This document shows, piece by piece, positions 49,219 to 57,659 of a DNA stretch of 64,000 bases (positions within the stretch are counted from its first letter, which is position 1; each line of letters opens with the position of its first letter). Origin of the DNA: JBFMCT01 sp046565765. GTDB taxonomy: Bacteria > Actinomycetota > Acidimicrobiia > Acidimicrobiales > AC-14. The notes beneath the pieces are model-generated. The model made no database searches. It was given only the letters and a program-made list of their open reading frames with translations, and had not been told where the DNA came from. The stretch covers positions 200,722-264,721 of the forward strand of contig JBKHXX010000094.1 of the NCBI GenBank assembly GCA_046565765.1. The letters are read 5' to 3'. Position numbers and translations under genes: made by a program.

Positions 49219-49224
49219 ACCGTA
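49219..49224 (-). promoter_or_regulatory. Possible -10 (TACGGT) of the sugar importer operon
   Basis: On the minus strand TACGGT lies about 64 bases before the GTG of the binding protein, giving a leader with a proper AGGAGG. This is the only hexamer of its type in the 103-base gap. Confidence 0.35.
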
Positions 49225-49257
49225 CACCCGGCCGAAACACTCGGGATAGGCCCGCGA

Positions 49258-50139
49258 TCACTGGACGAGGCGGGGCCCGGGCACGGCCGTGACCAGCCAG
49301 GCCGAGGCCCCGACCAGCACGCCGTCGGGCGACTCGTGACGGGCCAGCGCCTCCCGCAGCGAGTCGAGGGCCCTGGCCCGGTCGGGCTCGTCGAGGTCGG
49401 CGGTGAGCCCCTTGGTCATCCCCATGGTGGACACGAAGGCGTAGGCGTCGTCGGCGTCGTCGCCCAGCCGGACTGGCTCGTCGACCGGGCGGAGCTCGAC
49501 GGCCACGAAGCCGGCGCCGGTCAGCACCCGCTCGGTGCGGCGAGGGTCGGCCAGGCCGAACGGACCGGGGGCGCCGGCCGGGGGCTCGGGCAGCTCCCGG
49601 CCCAGGGCCAGTGCGTCCCGCAGCACGGTGATCCACGGGTTGGAACGGAGCTCCCGCCACGCCAGCAGGGCCAGCCGGCCGTCGCCGGCGAGGGCCCGGC
49701 CGATGTTGGCGAAGGCGGCCACCGGGTCGGCGAAGAACATGGCGCCGAACACGCTCACGGCCAGGTCGTAGGTGCAGTCGGGGAAGGGGTGGACCTGGGC
49801 GTCGGCCTGCTCGAAGGTCACGTTGGCCAGGCCCTCGGCGTCCGCCGCCGCCCGGGCCCGCTCCAGCATCCTGGCCGACAGGTCGACGCCCAGGACCGAG
49901 CCGGCGGCCGCTCGCCGGGCGAGGTCGCGGCTCGACCGGCCCGTCCCGCAGCCGACGTCGAGCACCGTGTGGTCCTCGGCCACGGGGGCCGCCGCCAGCA
50001 GGGCCTCCCAGAACCGGTGGCCGGCCGCCTCGTACCGGGCGGCGGAGGCGGCCCAGCGTTCTCCCTCCTCCTCCCAGGCCGCCGCCATCTCGACGTTGGC
50101 GATGGGGGCCACCGTGCCGGCCGGAGCACCGGCGCTCAC
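49258..50139 (-). CDS. Class I SAM-dependent methyltransferase
   Basis: 293 residues. Motif I VLDVGCGTGRSSRDLARR, acidic residue at GVDLSARML, post-I QADAQVHPFPDCTYDLAVSVFGAMFF, and motif III-like LAGDGRLALLAWREL. The UbiE/Ubie-like layout suggests a small-molecule or lipid methyltransferase; the substrate is unknown. GTG 50139 overlaps the MBL-fold gene stop (GTGA). Confidence 0.85.
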   Translation of the reverse strand: MSAGAPAGTVAPIANVEMAAAWEEEGERWAASAARYEAAGHRFWEALLAAAPVAEDHTVLDVGCGTGRSSRDLARRAAAGSVLGVDLSARMLERARAAADAEGLANVTFEQADAQVHPFPDCTYDLAVSVFGAMFFADPVAAFANIGRALAGDGRLALLAWRELRSNPWITVLRDALALGRELPEPPAGAPGPFGLADPRRTERVLTGAGFVAVELRPVDEPVRLGDDADDAYAFVSTMGMTKGLTADLDEPDRARALDSLREALARHESPDGVLVGASAWLVTAVPGPRLVQ

Positions 50140-50939
50140 GCCGGTGCTCCCGCGAACATCGCCTCGATCATCTGGCGGAACTCCTCGTTGCTGGGCGGCA
50201 GCTCGAGGGCGGCGTCGGGCACCGTCTCCAGGATGCCCAGGAACCGCTCCAGCGACGTGCCGTCGGCGGCGGGCAGGTGGGACGAGAGGATCCGGGTCGG
50301 CTCCAGCCGCCGGACGCCGTCGAGGACCTCGCCGAACTTCGAACGGTCGACGATGTGGGCCCAGGGCGAGTCCGAGATGGCCCACGCCGCCATGCCGCCG
50401 GCGAGGGCGTCGGGGGGTACCTCTCCCGCGTGCTGGGTCGGCTCCGGGAGCAGGGCGCCGAAGGAGTCCACCGAGAACAGGTTGCCGGTCGCCTCGTCGA
50501 GGAAGCCGGTCGACATGGGGTTGTCGAACAGCGGGGGCGACACCGCCCGCAGGGTCCGGTCGCCGACCGGCAGGCGGTCACCGGGGCGGATGGCGTAGAC
50601 CCGCTCGAAGGGCACGGGCCACCACGAGGACATGCGCAGGGCGGACAAGGCATGGGTGACGAGGCGGACCTGGGGAGCGGCCTCCATGATCCGCTGGATG
50701 CTGCCGGTGTGGTCGGCGTCGTCGTGGGTCAGCCAGAGCCAGCGGAGGTTCTCGAGGCCGACGATCGAGTCCACCGCCTGCACGAACTCCTCCCCGTGGG
50801 CGGCCAGGCCGGTGTCGACGAGGACCGGCTCGGCCGCGTTCAGCACGTAGGCGTTGATCGGCAGGACGCCGATGCCGGGAAGGGCAAGGTGGACGGGAAG
50901 GACGTGCACGTCCGGGGCGGCCTGGTAGGGAGCGTCCAT
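50136..50939 (-). CDS. Metallo-beta-lactamase-fold protein of flavodiiron (ODP) type
   Basis: 267 residues. The metal motif LTHDDADHTGS has Asp in place of the middle His of H-x-H-x-D-H, as in flavodiiron/oxygen-binding di-iron proteins; further ligands are His in VTHALS, Asp in FSVDSFGA and His in SSHLPAADG. No flavodoxin domain follows, so it is a stand-alone di-iron domain, possibly an O2 or NO sensor or reductase. RBS AGGAGG. Co-translated with the methyltransferase. Confidence 0.82.
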   Translation of the reverse strand: MDAPYQAAPDVHVLPVHLALPGIGVLPINAYVLNAAEPVLVDTGLAAHGEEFVQAVDSIVGLENLRWLWLTHDDADHTGSIQRIMEAAPQVRLVTHALSALRMSSWWPVPFERVYAIRPGDRLPVGDRTLRAVSPPLFDNPMSTGFLDEATGNLFSVDSFGALLPEPTQHAGEVPPDALAGGMAAWAISDSPWAHIVDRSKFGEVLDGVRRLEPTRILSSHLPAADGTSLERFLGILETVPDAALELPPSNEEFRQMIEAMFAGAPA

Positions 50940-51005
50940 CGGGTTTCCTCCTGTGGAAGTCGAGCTCTGCTCTCCGGGCGTTCGCTCGGGGCGGACCCCG
51001 TTCAG

Positions 51006-52952
51006 TCAGGAGTGAACGATCCACCGAACGGGGTCGGCGGGGTCGGGTTCGTAGGCGCAGTAGAGCCCGGTGCGCACCCGCCGGTCGAGCACCGCGCCCG
51101 CTTCGGGAAGCTCCTCGGCCACCCTGGCGGTGGCGGCCCGCAGGGCCCGGGTGACGTTCAGCCGGGCCCGTTCCGCGACCGAGGAGGCCTTCCGGCTCCG
51201 CCCGCCCAGCCCGAAGGCCTGGGCGAGCTGGGCCACGAGCTGGTCGAGCTCGCCCTGGAGCGCCTCGGCCTGCTCGACGGCACCGGCGTCCAGGGCGTCC
51301 TCGATGTCGCTCCGCAGCTGCTCGATGCGGCGGCGGTAGGCGGTCCGGGCCCGGGCGTCGACCAGCTCGCCGGCGTCGCCCAGCTTCCGGCGGTCGACGC
51401 CGTTCGAGCCCACACCCTCCACCCGGTCGACGAGGTCGAGGGCGTGGCGCTCGATGCCGGGCCCGGCCACCAGCTCGGCCAGGTAGCGCACCCCCTTGGT
51501 CTCGGGGAGACGGGCCCGGGTGCCCTCGCAGGACACGACCCAGCAGCGGTCCTCGCGGACCAGCGTGGCCGTCTGCTGGGGCGACGCCTGGGGGGTGCCC
51601 GTCGCCCCGCAGTACCGCTCGAGCAGAGCCACGTCGGCCGGCGAAAAGGACACGTCCAGCCCGTCCAGGGCGGCGGCCGCGTGGCTCGCCTCGACGGTGG
51701 CCGCGGCCCGGTTGCCGGCCCGGTCGTGCAGCCGCACCAGGTCGAGCAGCAGGCGGGAACGGAGGAAGGGCACGCCCGTCGCCGGCAGCCGGTCGATGGC
51801 GGTCTCCATGGTGCCGATGGCCGTGGCCAGGTCGCCCCGGGCGGCCAGCACCCGGGCGTGGACGGCGGCCACCCGGGCCTGGAGGCCGGGCACGTCGAGG
51901 CCCTCGGCCCGGGTGGCCAGGCGGTGGTACGCCGCGGCAGCCGCCTCCACGTCACCCAGCCCGAGCTCGGTGTCGACCAGCACCGCCAGCAGCTCGGCCG
52001 CCCGCAGCCGGTCACCGGCGATGGCCCGCAGCCCGCGCGTGGCGGTGGCCCGGGCCAGCTCGTAGTCGCCGCGGGCGAGGTGGAGGCGGGCCGCCGGGAG
52101 CAGGGCCTGGAAGTACCCGTCCTTGCCGACCAGCAGCATCTCGGCCTCGGCCAGGCGGCCCTGGCGCATCCGCAGCTCGGCCAGGGCGATGGCGGGGTGC
52201 CAGCTGGGGATCGGCATGCGTCGCTCGAAGAGCTCGATGGCCCGGGTGAGGAGGGCCTCGGCGTCCGTCCACCGCCCGAGCTCGCACAGGGCGGTGGCCT
52301 GGACGCTGTCGCAGTGGGCGCCGAGGTACACCTGGACGCCGGTCGCCTCCCCGATCAGGCCCTGGCGGCGGAGGGCGTCGGCCCAGGATCCCGCCTTGTC
52401 GAAGTCGGCGGCGTAGTAGCAGGCGGTCAGGAAGGAGCAGACCGACTTCCCCGCCGCTTCCACGTCGTCGGCGGGCCCGCAGGCCAGGGCCATGGCCTCG
52501 TCGAGCATGGCCATGCCCTCGGCCACCTGGCCGGCCTGGACGTAGGCCAGCCCGCCGTCGGCCAGGGCCTTGGTCTCGAGGTTCACGTCACCGAAGCGCC
52601 GGGCCCGGTCGAGGGCCAGCTCGGCTCGGGCCCGCAGCTCGGCCGGGTCGTCGACCTCGCAGCCGACTCCGAACACCGCCACCCAGCCCTGCTCCACGCA
52701 CGGCGGCTCGTGCTCGATGAGGCGGGCGGCCCGCCGGAACCAGGCGCGGGCCGCGGTCCGGTTGGCGAGGAAGCTCTCGAACAGGTCGCCCAGCCGGGCG
52801 CAGACCATGGCCGCCCGCTTGCGGTCGCCGGAGGCGGTGAAGCCGCGGATGGCGGCGGACAGATGGGTGGCGGTGGCGTCGAGGTCGCCCGCCCCCTGGG
52901 CCTGGTCGGCCAGCTCCAGCTGGCGGACGGGGCCCTCGTCGACCATCGCCAC
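51006..52952 (-). CDS. TPR-repeat protein with actinobacterial regulator-type C-terminal domain
   Basis: 648 residues. About the first 420 form tetratricopeptide-like helical pairs (A-A-A-x-x-L-x-x-A repeats). The remainder (RCWVVSCEGTRARLPETKGVRYLAELVA ... AYRRRIEQLRSDIEDAL ... LGGRSRKASSVAERARLNVTRALRAA) matches the C-terminal part of many actinobacterial AAA/LuxR-type regulators, here without the N-terminal ATPase or cyclase. Start may be GTG 52952 or ATG 52946. Probably a signal-transduction scaffold; the function is unknown. Confidence 0.72.
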   Translation of the reverse strand: MAMVDEGPVRQLELADQAQGAGDLDATATHLSAAIRGFTASGDRKRAAMVCARLGDLFESFLANRTAARAWFRRAARLIEHEPPCVEQGWVAVFGVGCEVDDPAELRARAELALDRARRFGDVNLETKALADGGLAYVQAGQVAEGMAMLDEAMALACGPADDVEAAGKSVCSFLTACYYAADFDKAGSWADALRRQGLIGEATGVQVYLGAHCDSVQATALCELGRWTDAEALLTRAIELFERRMPIPSWHPAIALAELRMRQGRLAEAEMLLVGKDGYFQALLPAARLHLARGDYELARATATRGLRAIAGDRLRAAELLAVLVDTELGLGDVEAAAAAYHRLATRAEGLDVPGLQARVAAVHARVLAARGDLATAIGTMETAIDRLPATGVPFLRSRLLLDLVRLHDRAGNRAAATVEASHAAAALDGLDVSFSPADVALLERYCGATGTPQASPQQTATLVREDRCWVVSCEGTRARLPETKGVRYLAELVAGPGIERHALDLVDRVEGVGSNGVDRRKLGDAGELVDARARTAYRRRIEQLRSDIEDALDAGAVEQAEALQGELDQLVAQLAQAFGLGGRSRKASSVAERARLNVTRALRAATARVAEELPEAGAVLDRRVRTGLYCAYEPDPADPVRWIVHS

Positions 52953-52958
52953 GTGACC

Positions 52959-52968
52959 ATCGTACGAT
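52959..52968. promoter_or_regulatory. Palindromic divergent -10 (ATCGTACGAT)
   Basis: A perfect 10-base palindrome giving TACGAT on both strands: six bases before GTG 52952 (minus) and seven before GTG 52976 (plus). The gap between the two genes is only 23 bases. Confidence 0.55.
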
Positions 52969-52975
52969 CGCTCAC

Positions 52976-53824
52976 GTGTCGCCGGGCGAGGTCGCAGCCC
53001 GCCTGGCAGCCGCCGGGTGCGTGGCGCCCGAGGCGGAGACGGCCGAGCTGCTGGCGTACGCCGCGGGGGACGGGCCGACCCTCGACCGGCTCGTGCACCG
53101 ACGGGTCCTGGGCGAGCCGTTGGCGTGGCTCGTCGGTTCGGCCGAGTTCTGCGGGATGCGGGTGGCGGTCGACCCGGGCGTGTACGTGCCGCGCCCCCAC
53201 AGTGAGGCCCTGGCCCGGCGGGCCGCTGCCCTCCTCCCGCCCGGCGGGGTGGCGGTCGACCTCTGCACCGGCTGCGGCGCGGTCGCCGCCTGGCTCCAGG
53301 CCGCCGTGCCCACCGCCACCGTGGTGGCCACCGACGACGACCCTGCCGCCGTGGCCTGCGCCCGGTCCAACGGCGTCGACGCCAGGCTCGGCGACCTGGA
53401 CGTCCCCCTGCCGCCCGACCTCCGCCACCGGGTGGACGTGATGACTGCGGTCGTGCCCTACGTGCCGACCGACGCGCTTCCCTTCCTGCCCCGCGACGTG
53501 GTGGCTTTCGAGCCTCGCCCCGCCCTCGACGGCGGCCGCCGGGGGCTCGCCGTGCTGAGCCGCGTCGTGGCGGTCGCGCCGGGCTGGCTGCGGCCCCGAG
53601 GCTGGCTGGTCCTGGAGGTGGGCGGGGACCAGGCCGGCCCGGTGGCCGAGGCCATGGTCGGAGCCGGCTTCACCCGGCTGAGGGTCCTCCGCGACGACGA
53701 CGGCGACGCCCGGGCCGTCGAGGGCCGGTTCGGCATCGAGCGGACGTACGACGCGGGCGCCGTCCTCCACCGAAACGCCGACATCCGGCCGCCTGACGGC
53801 CGCCGGGCAGGCGAGCCGACATAA
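52976..53824 (+). CDS. HemK/PrmC-like methyltransferase lacking the NPPY motif
   Basis: 282 residues. N-terminal helical part (about 1-75), then the SAM-binding motif VAVDLCTGCGAVAAWLQ and VVATDDDPAAVACAR. The catalytic NPPY of N5-glutamine methyltransferases is replaced by VVPY (AVVPYVPTDALPFLP), so PrmC activity toward release factors is unlikely. The C-terminal helices (PVAEAMVGAGF, DARAVEGRF) are as in HemK. A different methyl acceptor is likely. Divergent from the TPR protein. Confidence 0.78.
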   Translation: MSPGEVAARLAAAGCVAPEAETAELLAYAAGDGPTLDRLVHRRVLGEPLAWLVGSAEFCGMRVAVDPGVYVPRPHSEALARRAAALLPPGGVAVDLCTGCGAVAAWLQAAVPTATVVATDDDPAAVACARSNGVDARLGDLDVPLPPDLRHRVDVMTAVVPYVPTDALPFLPRDVVAFEPRPALDGGRRGLAVLSRVVAVAPGWLRPRGWLVLEVGGDQAGPVAEAMVGAGFTRLRVLRDDDGDARAVEGRFGIERTYDAGAVLHRNADIRPPDGRRAGEPT

Positions 53825-53833
53825 CCTTCGCCC

Positions 53834-54106
53834 GTGGACCTGCACCCGTTCCGAGACCTGTTGCAGGTCGTCCTGCGCAACGGCAAGCGGGTCGCCGTCC
53901 TCGTCGTGGGGATCGTCCTTGTGGTGGCGGGCTTGGCCATGTTGGTGCTCCCGGGGCCGGGCCTGCTCCTGATCGTCGCCGGCCTGGCCGTGCTCGCCAC
54001 GGAGTTCGCGTGGGCCGAACACCTCCTCGACAAGGCGAAGGACCAGGCTGGGAAGGCCAAGGACCGGGCCGGCGGGATGCTCCGCCGCCGCCCGCCTCCC
54101 CCCTGA
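53834..54106 (+). CDS. PGPGW-motif small membrane protein
   Basis: 90 residues with two transmembrane helices (RVAVLVVGIVLVVAGLAMLVL and LLLIVAGLAVLATEFAW) flanking the conserved PGPG turn of the PGPGW/TIGR02611 family; a basic Lys/Ala helix and Pro tail follow. Function unknown. GTG 53834 follows the HemK-like stop by nine bases and TAACCT by six. Confidence 0.82.
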   Translation: MDLHPFRDLLQVVLRNGKRVAVLVVGIVLVVAGLAMLVLPGPGLLLIVAGLAVLATEFAWAEHLLDKAKDQAGKAKDRAGGMLRRRPPPP

Positions 54107-54153
54107 CGGCGAGCGGTGCCGGTCAGCCCCAGGCGGCCGGACGTGCCGGCCCC

Positions 54154-54858
54154 CTACACCAGCCGGGGAAGCCCCAGCCGGGCGTGGACGCACGGGGCGT
54201 AGTGCACCAGGGGGGGCTCCTGAGGGGGTGGCAGCCCCGCGGCCCTCGTCACCGACTCGTCGAGGGCCACGAGGGTGGCGGCGTGCACCGGCCAGGGCTC
54301 GTGCTCGACGGGCACCTCCAGCAGCCGGCCCGCTCGTCGGGTGAAGGCACGCCAACGCCCGATGAGCAGGGCGTCGCGCTCGGGAAGGTCGCCGGCGGGC
54401 TCTCCCGGCCTCACCTCGATGCGATGGTGGGCGTCACCGATCAGCCGCCGGCTCTGGTACACGAGGGTCTCCCCGGCCTCGACCCGCATGTCGGCGGGGA
54501 GATAGGGGACGCCGAGGGGCAGGCGAGCACCCAGCACCATGAGCAGGCTCTCCACGTCGATGGAGAGGAACCACAGCCCCTCCTTGCCGTTGGGCCCACG
54601 CACGTAGGTCCGCAGGTTGGTCTCGGGGAACTGGGAGACGATCGGCAACGGGGGGAGGCCGGGCACACGGAACGCCTCGACCGAGAACGGGGTCAGGCCG
54701 ACCCAGGCGTGGCCGTCGACGAGGTCCACGCTCAGGCCGGGTGGCAGCAGCCGTTGCACGTCGTCCGGCCGGTAGGCCCAATGAAGGAACGTGACGTGCC
54801 GCCACGTCTGGAGGGCCACCGGGACCGCTACCTGCTCCTCCGGGCGGTTGCCGGCCAT
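54154..54858 (-). CDS. DUF2071 (YqjF-like) protein
   Basis: 234 residues. N-terminal HVTFLHWAYRPDDVQRLLPPGLSVD, then WVGLTPFSVEAFR, PETNLRTYVRGPNGKEGLWFLSIDV and RRLIGDAHHRIEVRPGE mark DUF2071, related to acetoacetate decarboxylase-type folds. The YqjF link suggests a small-molecule binding protein or enzyme of unknown substrate. Convergent with the PGPGW gene (47-base gap), and divergent from the ECF sigma operon. Confidence 0.8.
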   Translation of the reverse strand: MAGNRPEEQVAVPVALQTWRHVTFLHWAYRPDDVQRLLPPGLSVDLVDGHAWVGLTPFSVEAFRVPGLPPLPIVSQFPETNLRTYVRGPNGKEGLWFLSIDVESLLMVLGARLPLGVPYLPADMRVEAGETLVYQSRRLIGDAHHRIEVRPGEPAGDLPERDALLIGRWRAFTRRAGRLLEVPVEHEPWPVHAATLVALDESVTRAAGLPPPQEPPLVHYAPCVHARLGLPRLV

Positions 54859-54900
54859 GGCTCACTCTCGCACAGGGGGCCCGAACCGCCGGCGTCTGTG

Positions 54901-54925
54901 TTTTCCTACCTCTCAGGTAGGAAAA
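54901..54925. promoter_or_regulatory. 25-base inverted repeat, probable operator
   Basis: Perfect 11-base arms (TTTTCCTACCT and its complement) around CTC, with partial TGTG/CACA extensions. It lies in the divergent gap between DUF2071 and the ECF sigma gene, 176 bases before the sigma start and 43 bases before the DUF2071 start, where a terminator makes no sense for either gene. A dimeric repressor site is the best reading. Confidence 0.6.
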
Positions 54926-55100
54926 TGCACACTGCGCGCCGCTGCGGCGCCTCGGGAGGATGTCACATCTCCGGTGGCGGCGGTGCTGTAGTGGCGTGGA
55001 CCTGAGTCGGCACGGAGGTACGGCCGCGACCGTTCCGGCCGCCCCCGGACCGTTCGTCGGCGCCGCCGGAGAGCGGACCGGCAGGAAGGAGCGCGCGACG

Positions 55101-55616
55101 GTGTCGGGTTCGGTCCGAGGTGCCGTGCGCCCCGACCTGGAGGACGTCTTCCGCCGCCACTACCGGTTGGTCGTGGGCGTGGCGGCGCGGGTGCTCGGGT
55201 CGCAGGACCAGGCCGAAGACGTCGCCCAGGAGGTGTTCCTCTCCTTCGGCCGCTCGTCGGTGCCGGCCGGCGAGGCCCGGGGCTGGCTGTCCGTGGCCGC
55301 CGCCCACACGGCGCTGAACCTGCTCCGTTCCGGGCGCCGTCGCACGTCGAGGGAGGAGACCACCGCCGCGGACCACGGTGACGTGTCCGACGTGGCCGAC
55401 GCGGTGGTGACGCTCGACGACCGCCGCCGCGTGCGCACCGCCCTCGCCCGGCTGCCCAAGAAGCAGGCCGTGGCCCTCGTCCTGCGCCACAGCGGCCTGA
55501 GCTACGCCGAGGTCGCCGCCGCCCTGGGCCTGTCGCCGGCCAGCGTGGGCACCACGGTGCGGCGCGCCGAATCCGCCCTGCGCAAGGAGTTGAACCGCCA
55601 TGGGTCATCCGACTGA
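55101..55616 (+). CDS. ECF-type sigma factor (SigE/SigM-like)
   Basis: 171 residues with region 2 (QDQAEDVAQEVFLSFGR) and region 4 (LPKKQAVALVLRHSGLSYAEVAAALGLSPASVGTTV, split by a short loop). Start GTG 55101 is preceded by AGGAAGGAG; the frame continues upstream but without support. Its 3' end overlaps the anti-sigma gene by 17 bases, and the two ABC genes follow, so the sigma controls or is controlled with an exporter. Promoter targets unknown. Confidence 0.85.
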   Translation: MSGSVRGAVRPDLEDVFRRHYRLVVGVAARVLGSQDQAEDVAQEVFLSFGRSSVPAGEARGWLSVAAAHTALNLLRSGRRRTSREETTAADHGDVSDVADAVVTLDDRRRVRTALARLPKKQAVALVLRHSGLSYAEVAAALGLSPASVGTTVRRAESALRKELNRHGSSD

Positions 55617-56691
55617 AGGCGTGCTGCGCCGGCTGCTCGACGAGCCGGACGGCGTCGCCACCACCGACCGCCGGCACGTCGAGACCTGCCAGCAGTGCGC
55701 CAGCCGTGTGGCCGCCATCCGCCAGGACGCCGACCTGGTGCACGCCGCCCTGGCCACCGGGGCGGGCACCGAGGCCGATGTCGCCGGGGCCTGGCGGCGC
55801 ATGTCGGCCGCTGCCTCCTCGCCCGACACGACCTGGGCGCCGCCGGCCGCTCCGCTCCGGATGGGCCGGCTGCGGGCCGCCCTGCGGCGCCCGGTCGTGG
55901 CCACCGTGGCGGTGGCCATGGTGGTCACCGGGGCGGGCGCGGCGGCCGCCAACGACTGGTTCCAGATCTTCCGGACCGAGAAGATCGCTCCCGTCAGCCT
56001 CAGCACGGCCGACCTCAACGCCCTGCCCGACCTGCGCGACTACGGCGACGTCGCCCTCACCGCCCGGCCCGAGGTGCACCCCGTACCCGACGCGTCGGCG
56101 GCGGAAGCGGAGACCGGCCTGGAGGTGCCGCGGGTGACGAGCCTGCCTCGCGGCGTCACCGGCGAGCCGTCCTACCAGGCAGGAGGGGAGGCGAACGTCA
56201 CCTTCACGTTCTCTGCCGCCCGGGCCGCCCGGGCTGCCGCCGCCGCCGGGAAGCCGCTGCCGCCCCCTCCACCGGGCCTCGACGGCAGCCAGGTGCGCCT
56301 TGTCGCCGGCCCCGGCGTGGCCGCCGTCTGGGTGAAGTCGGGCGTCCCCGTGCTCGTGGTGGGCCGGGCCGTGGCGCCCCGGGCGTTCTCGTCCTCCGGC
56401 GTCCCCTTCGAGACCATGCGCGACTACCTGCTGTCGTTCCCCGGGCTGCCCGCCAGCGTCGCCGCGCCGCTGCGCACGTTCAACGCCAGCGGCTCGGCAC
56501 TGCCGCTGCCCGTACCCGCCGATCGCGTCACCACGTCGGCGGCGCAGGTCGACGGCGAACCGGCGACGGTGCTCGCCACCCGTGACCGGTCGCTGGCCGC
56601 GGTGATGTGGGTCAAGGATGGCGTGGTGACGGTCGTGGCCGGAACGCTCGACACCGACGAGGTCGTGTCCGTCGCGAGGAGCCTGCGGTGA
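55600..56691 (+). CDS. Membrane anti-sigma factor with zinc-finger motif
   Basis: 363 residues. His26-x3-Cys30-x2-Cys33 (RHVETCQQC) forms the zinc-binding anti-sigma domain; one transmembrane helix near residues 98-118; the large extracytoplasmic domain (about 120-363) resembles DUF4367-type sensor parts (VKSGVPVLVVG, EPATVLATRDRSLAAVMWVKDGVVTVVAG). It is expected to inactivate the sigma factor until an envelope signal. Overlaps the sigma gene upstream and the ABC ATPase downstream (GTGA). Confidence 0.82.
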   Translation: MGHPTEGVLRRLLDEPDGVATTDRRHVETCQQCASRVAAIRQDADLVHAALATGAGTEADVAGAWRRMSAAASSPDTTWAPPAAPLRMGRLRAALRRPVVATVAVAMVVTGAGAAAANDWFQIFRTEKIAPVSLSTADLNALPDLRDYGDVALTARPEVHPVPDASAAEAETGLEVPRVTSLPRGVTGEPSYQAGGEANVTFTFSAARAARAAAAAGKPLPPPPPGLDGSQVRLVAGPGVAAVWVKSGVPVLVVGRAVAPRAFSSSGVPFETMRDYLLSFPGLPASVAAPLRTFNASGSALPLPVPADRVTTSAAQVDGEPATVLATRDRSLAAVMWVKDGVVTVVAGTLDTDEVVSVARSLR

Positions 56692-57659
56692 CCACCGCCG
56701 CCGACCGCACCGCGGTGGGCCGGCCGGCCAGCGATGCCCGGGCGGCACCGGCCATCTGGTGCTCGGGCCTGCGGAAGCGGTACGGCCGGCAGGTGGCCGT
56801 GGACGACGTCTCCCTGGAGGTGCGGCGCGGCGACGTGGTGGGGCTGCTCGGACCCAACGGCGCGGGCAAGACCACGGTGATCAAGATGCTCCTCAACCTG
56901 GCCCGTCCCGACGCAGGCGAGGCCATGCTCCTCGGGCGACCGGCCGCCGACCCGACCGCCCGCACCCGTGTCGGCTACCTCCCCGAGCTCTTCCGGTACC
57001 AGCCCTGGCTGAGCGCGGCGGAGGTGATCACCCTCCACGTGCGCCTGTCCGGGATGGACGTGCCCGAGTCCCGCCGGCGCGACTGCCTGTCGCTCGTCGG
57101 CCTGGCCGACCGGGCCGCCGACCGGGTGGGCGGATTCTCCAAGGGCATGCAGCAGCGCCTAGGGCTGGCCGTCGCGCTGGTGGCCGGGCCCGAGCTCGTC
57201 ATCCTCGACGAGCCGACCAGCGCCCTGGACCCGCCCGGGCGCGTCGACGTGCGCGACATCGTGCTGGAGCTCAAGTCGCGCGGCGTGGCCGTGCTGCTCA
57301 ACTCCCATCTGATCGGCGAGGTCGAGCGGGTGTGCGACCGGGTGGTCATCCTCGACCGGGGACGGGTCGCCGCGTCCGGGACCCTCGCCGAGCTGCTCGG
57401 CCAGCGGGAGCTGCGGCTGCACCTGACCGACGTGTCGCCCGCGGTCGAGGCCCGGCTGGCGGTCACGGGGGCGCTCGAGCGGGTCGGCGACTGGTTCACG
57501 GTGGCGCTGACCGACGAGGACGACGGGAGGGCCGTGCCCGCGTTGGTGCGGGACGTGGTCGCGTTGGGGGCCCGCGTGCACGCCGTCGAGCCGGCACGGA
57601 TCACCCTGGAGGAGCGCCTGCTGGGCATCCTGCGGGAAGGCGACGGGGGGCAGGCGTGA
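56688..57659 (+). CDS. ABC exporter ATPase (NatA/BcrA-like)
   Basis: 323 residues: Walker A GPNGAGKTT, Q-loop YLPELFRYQPWL, signature FSKGMQQRLGLA, Walker B VILDEPTSALDPPGR, H-loop NSHL, and a C-terminal regulatory extension (about 235-323). It powers the permease encoded next (GTGA overlap). Like BcrA/NatA it probably exports an antimicrobial, ion or lipid; the sigma/anti-sigma pair upstream suggests stress induction. Confidence 0.88.
   Translation: MTTAADRTAVGRPASDARAAPAIWCSGLRKRYGRQVAVDDVSLEVRRGDVVGLLGPNGAGKTTVIKMLLNLARPDAGEAMLLGRPAADPTARTRVGYLPELFRYQPWLSAAEVITLHVRLSGMDVPESRRRDCLSLVGLADRAADRVGGFSKGMQQRLGLAVALVAGPELVILDEPTSALDPPGRVDVRDIVLELKSRGVAVLLNSHLIGEVERVCDRVVILDRGRVAASGTLAELLGQRELRLHLTDVSPAVEARLAVTGALERVGDWFTVALTDEDDGRAVPALVRDVVALGARVHAVEPARITLEERLLGILREGDGGQA

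Noticed and set aside
49219..49224. TACGGT as a leaderless start signal for the sugar-binding protein
   Set aside because: It is about 64 bases from the start and a strong AGGAGG lies between, so that mRNA has a leader.
50277..53441. Plus-strand frame of more than 1000 codons
   Set aside because: Antisense to the MBL, TPR and neighbouring genes; low-complexity His/Gly/Arg composition and no motif.
54901..54925. The 25-base inverted repeat as a terminator
   Set aside because: Both neighbouring genes start rather than end there, so an operator is more reasonable.
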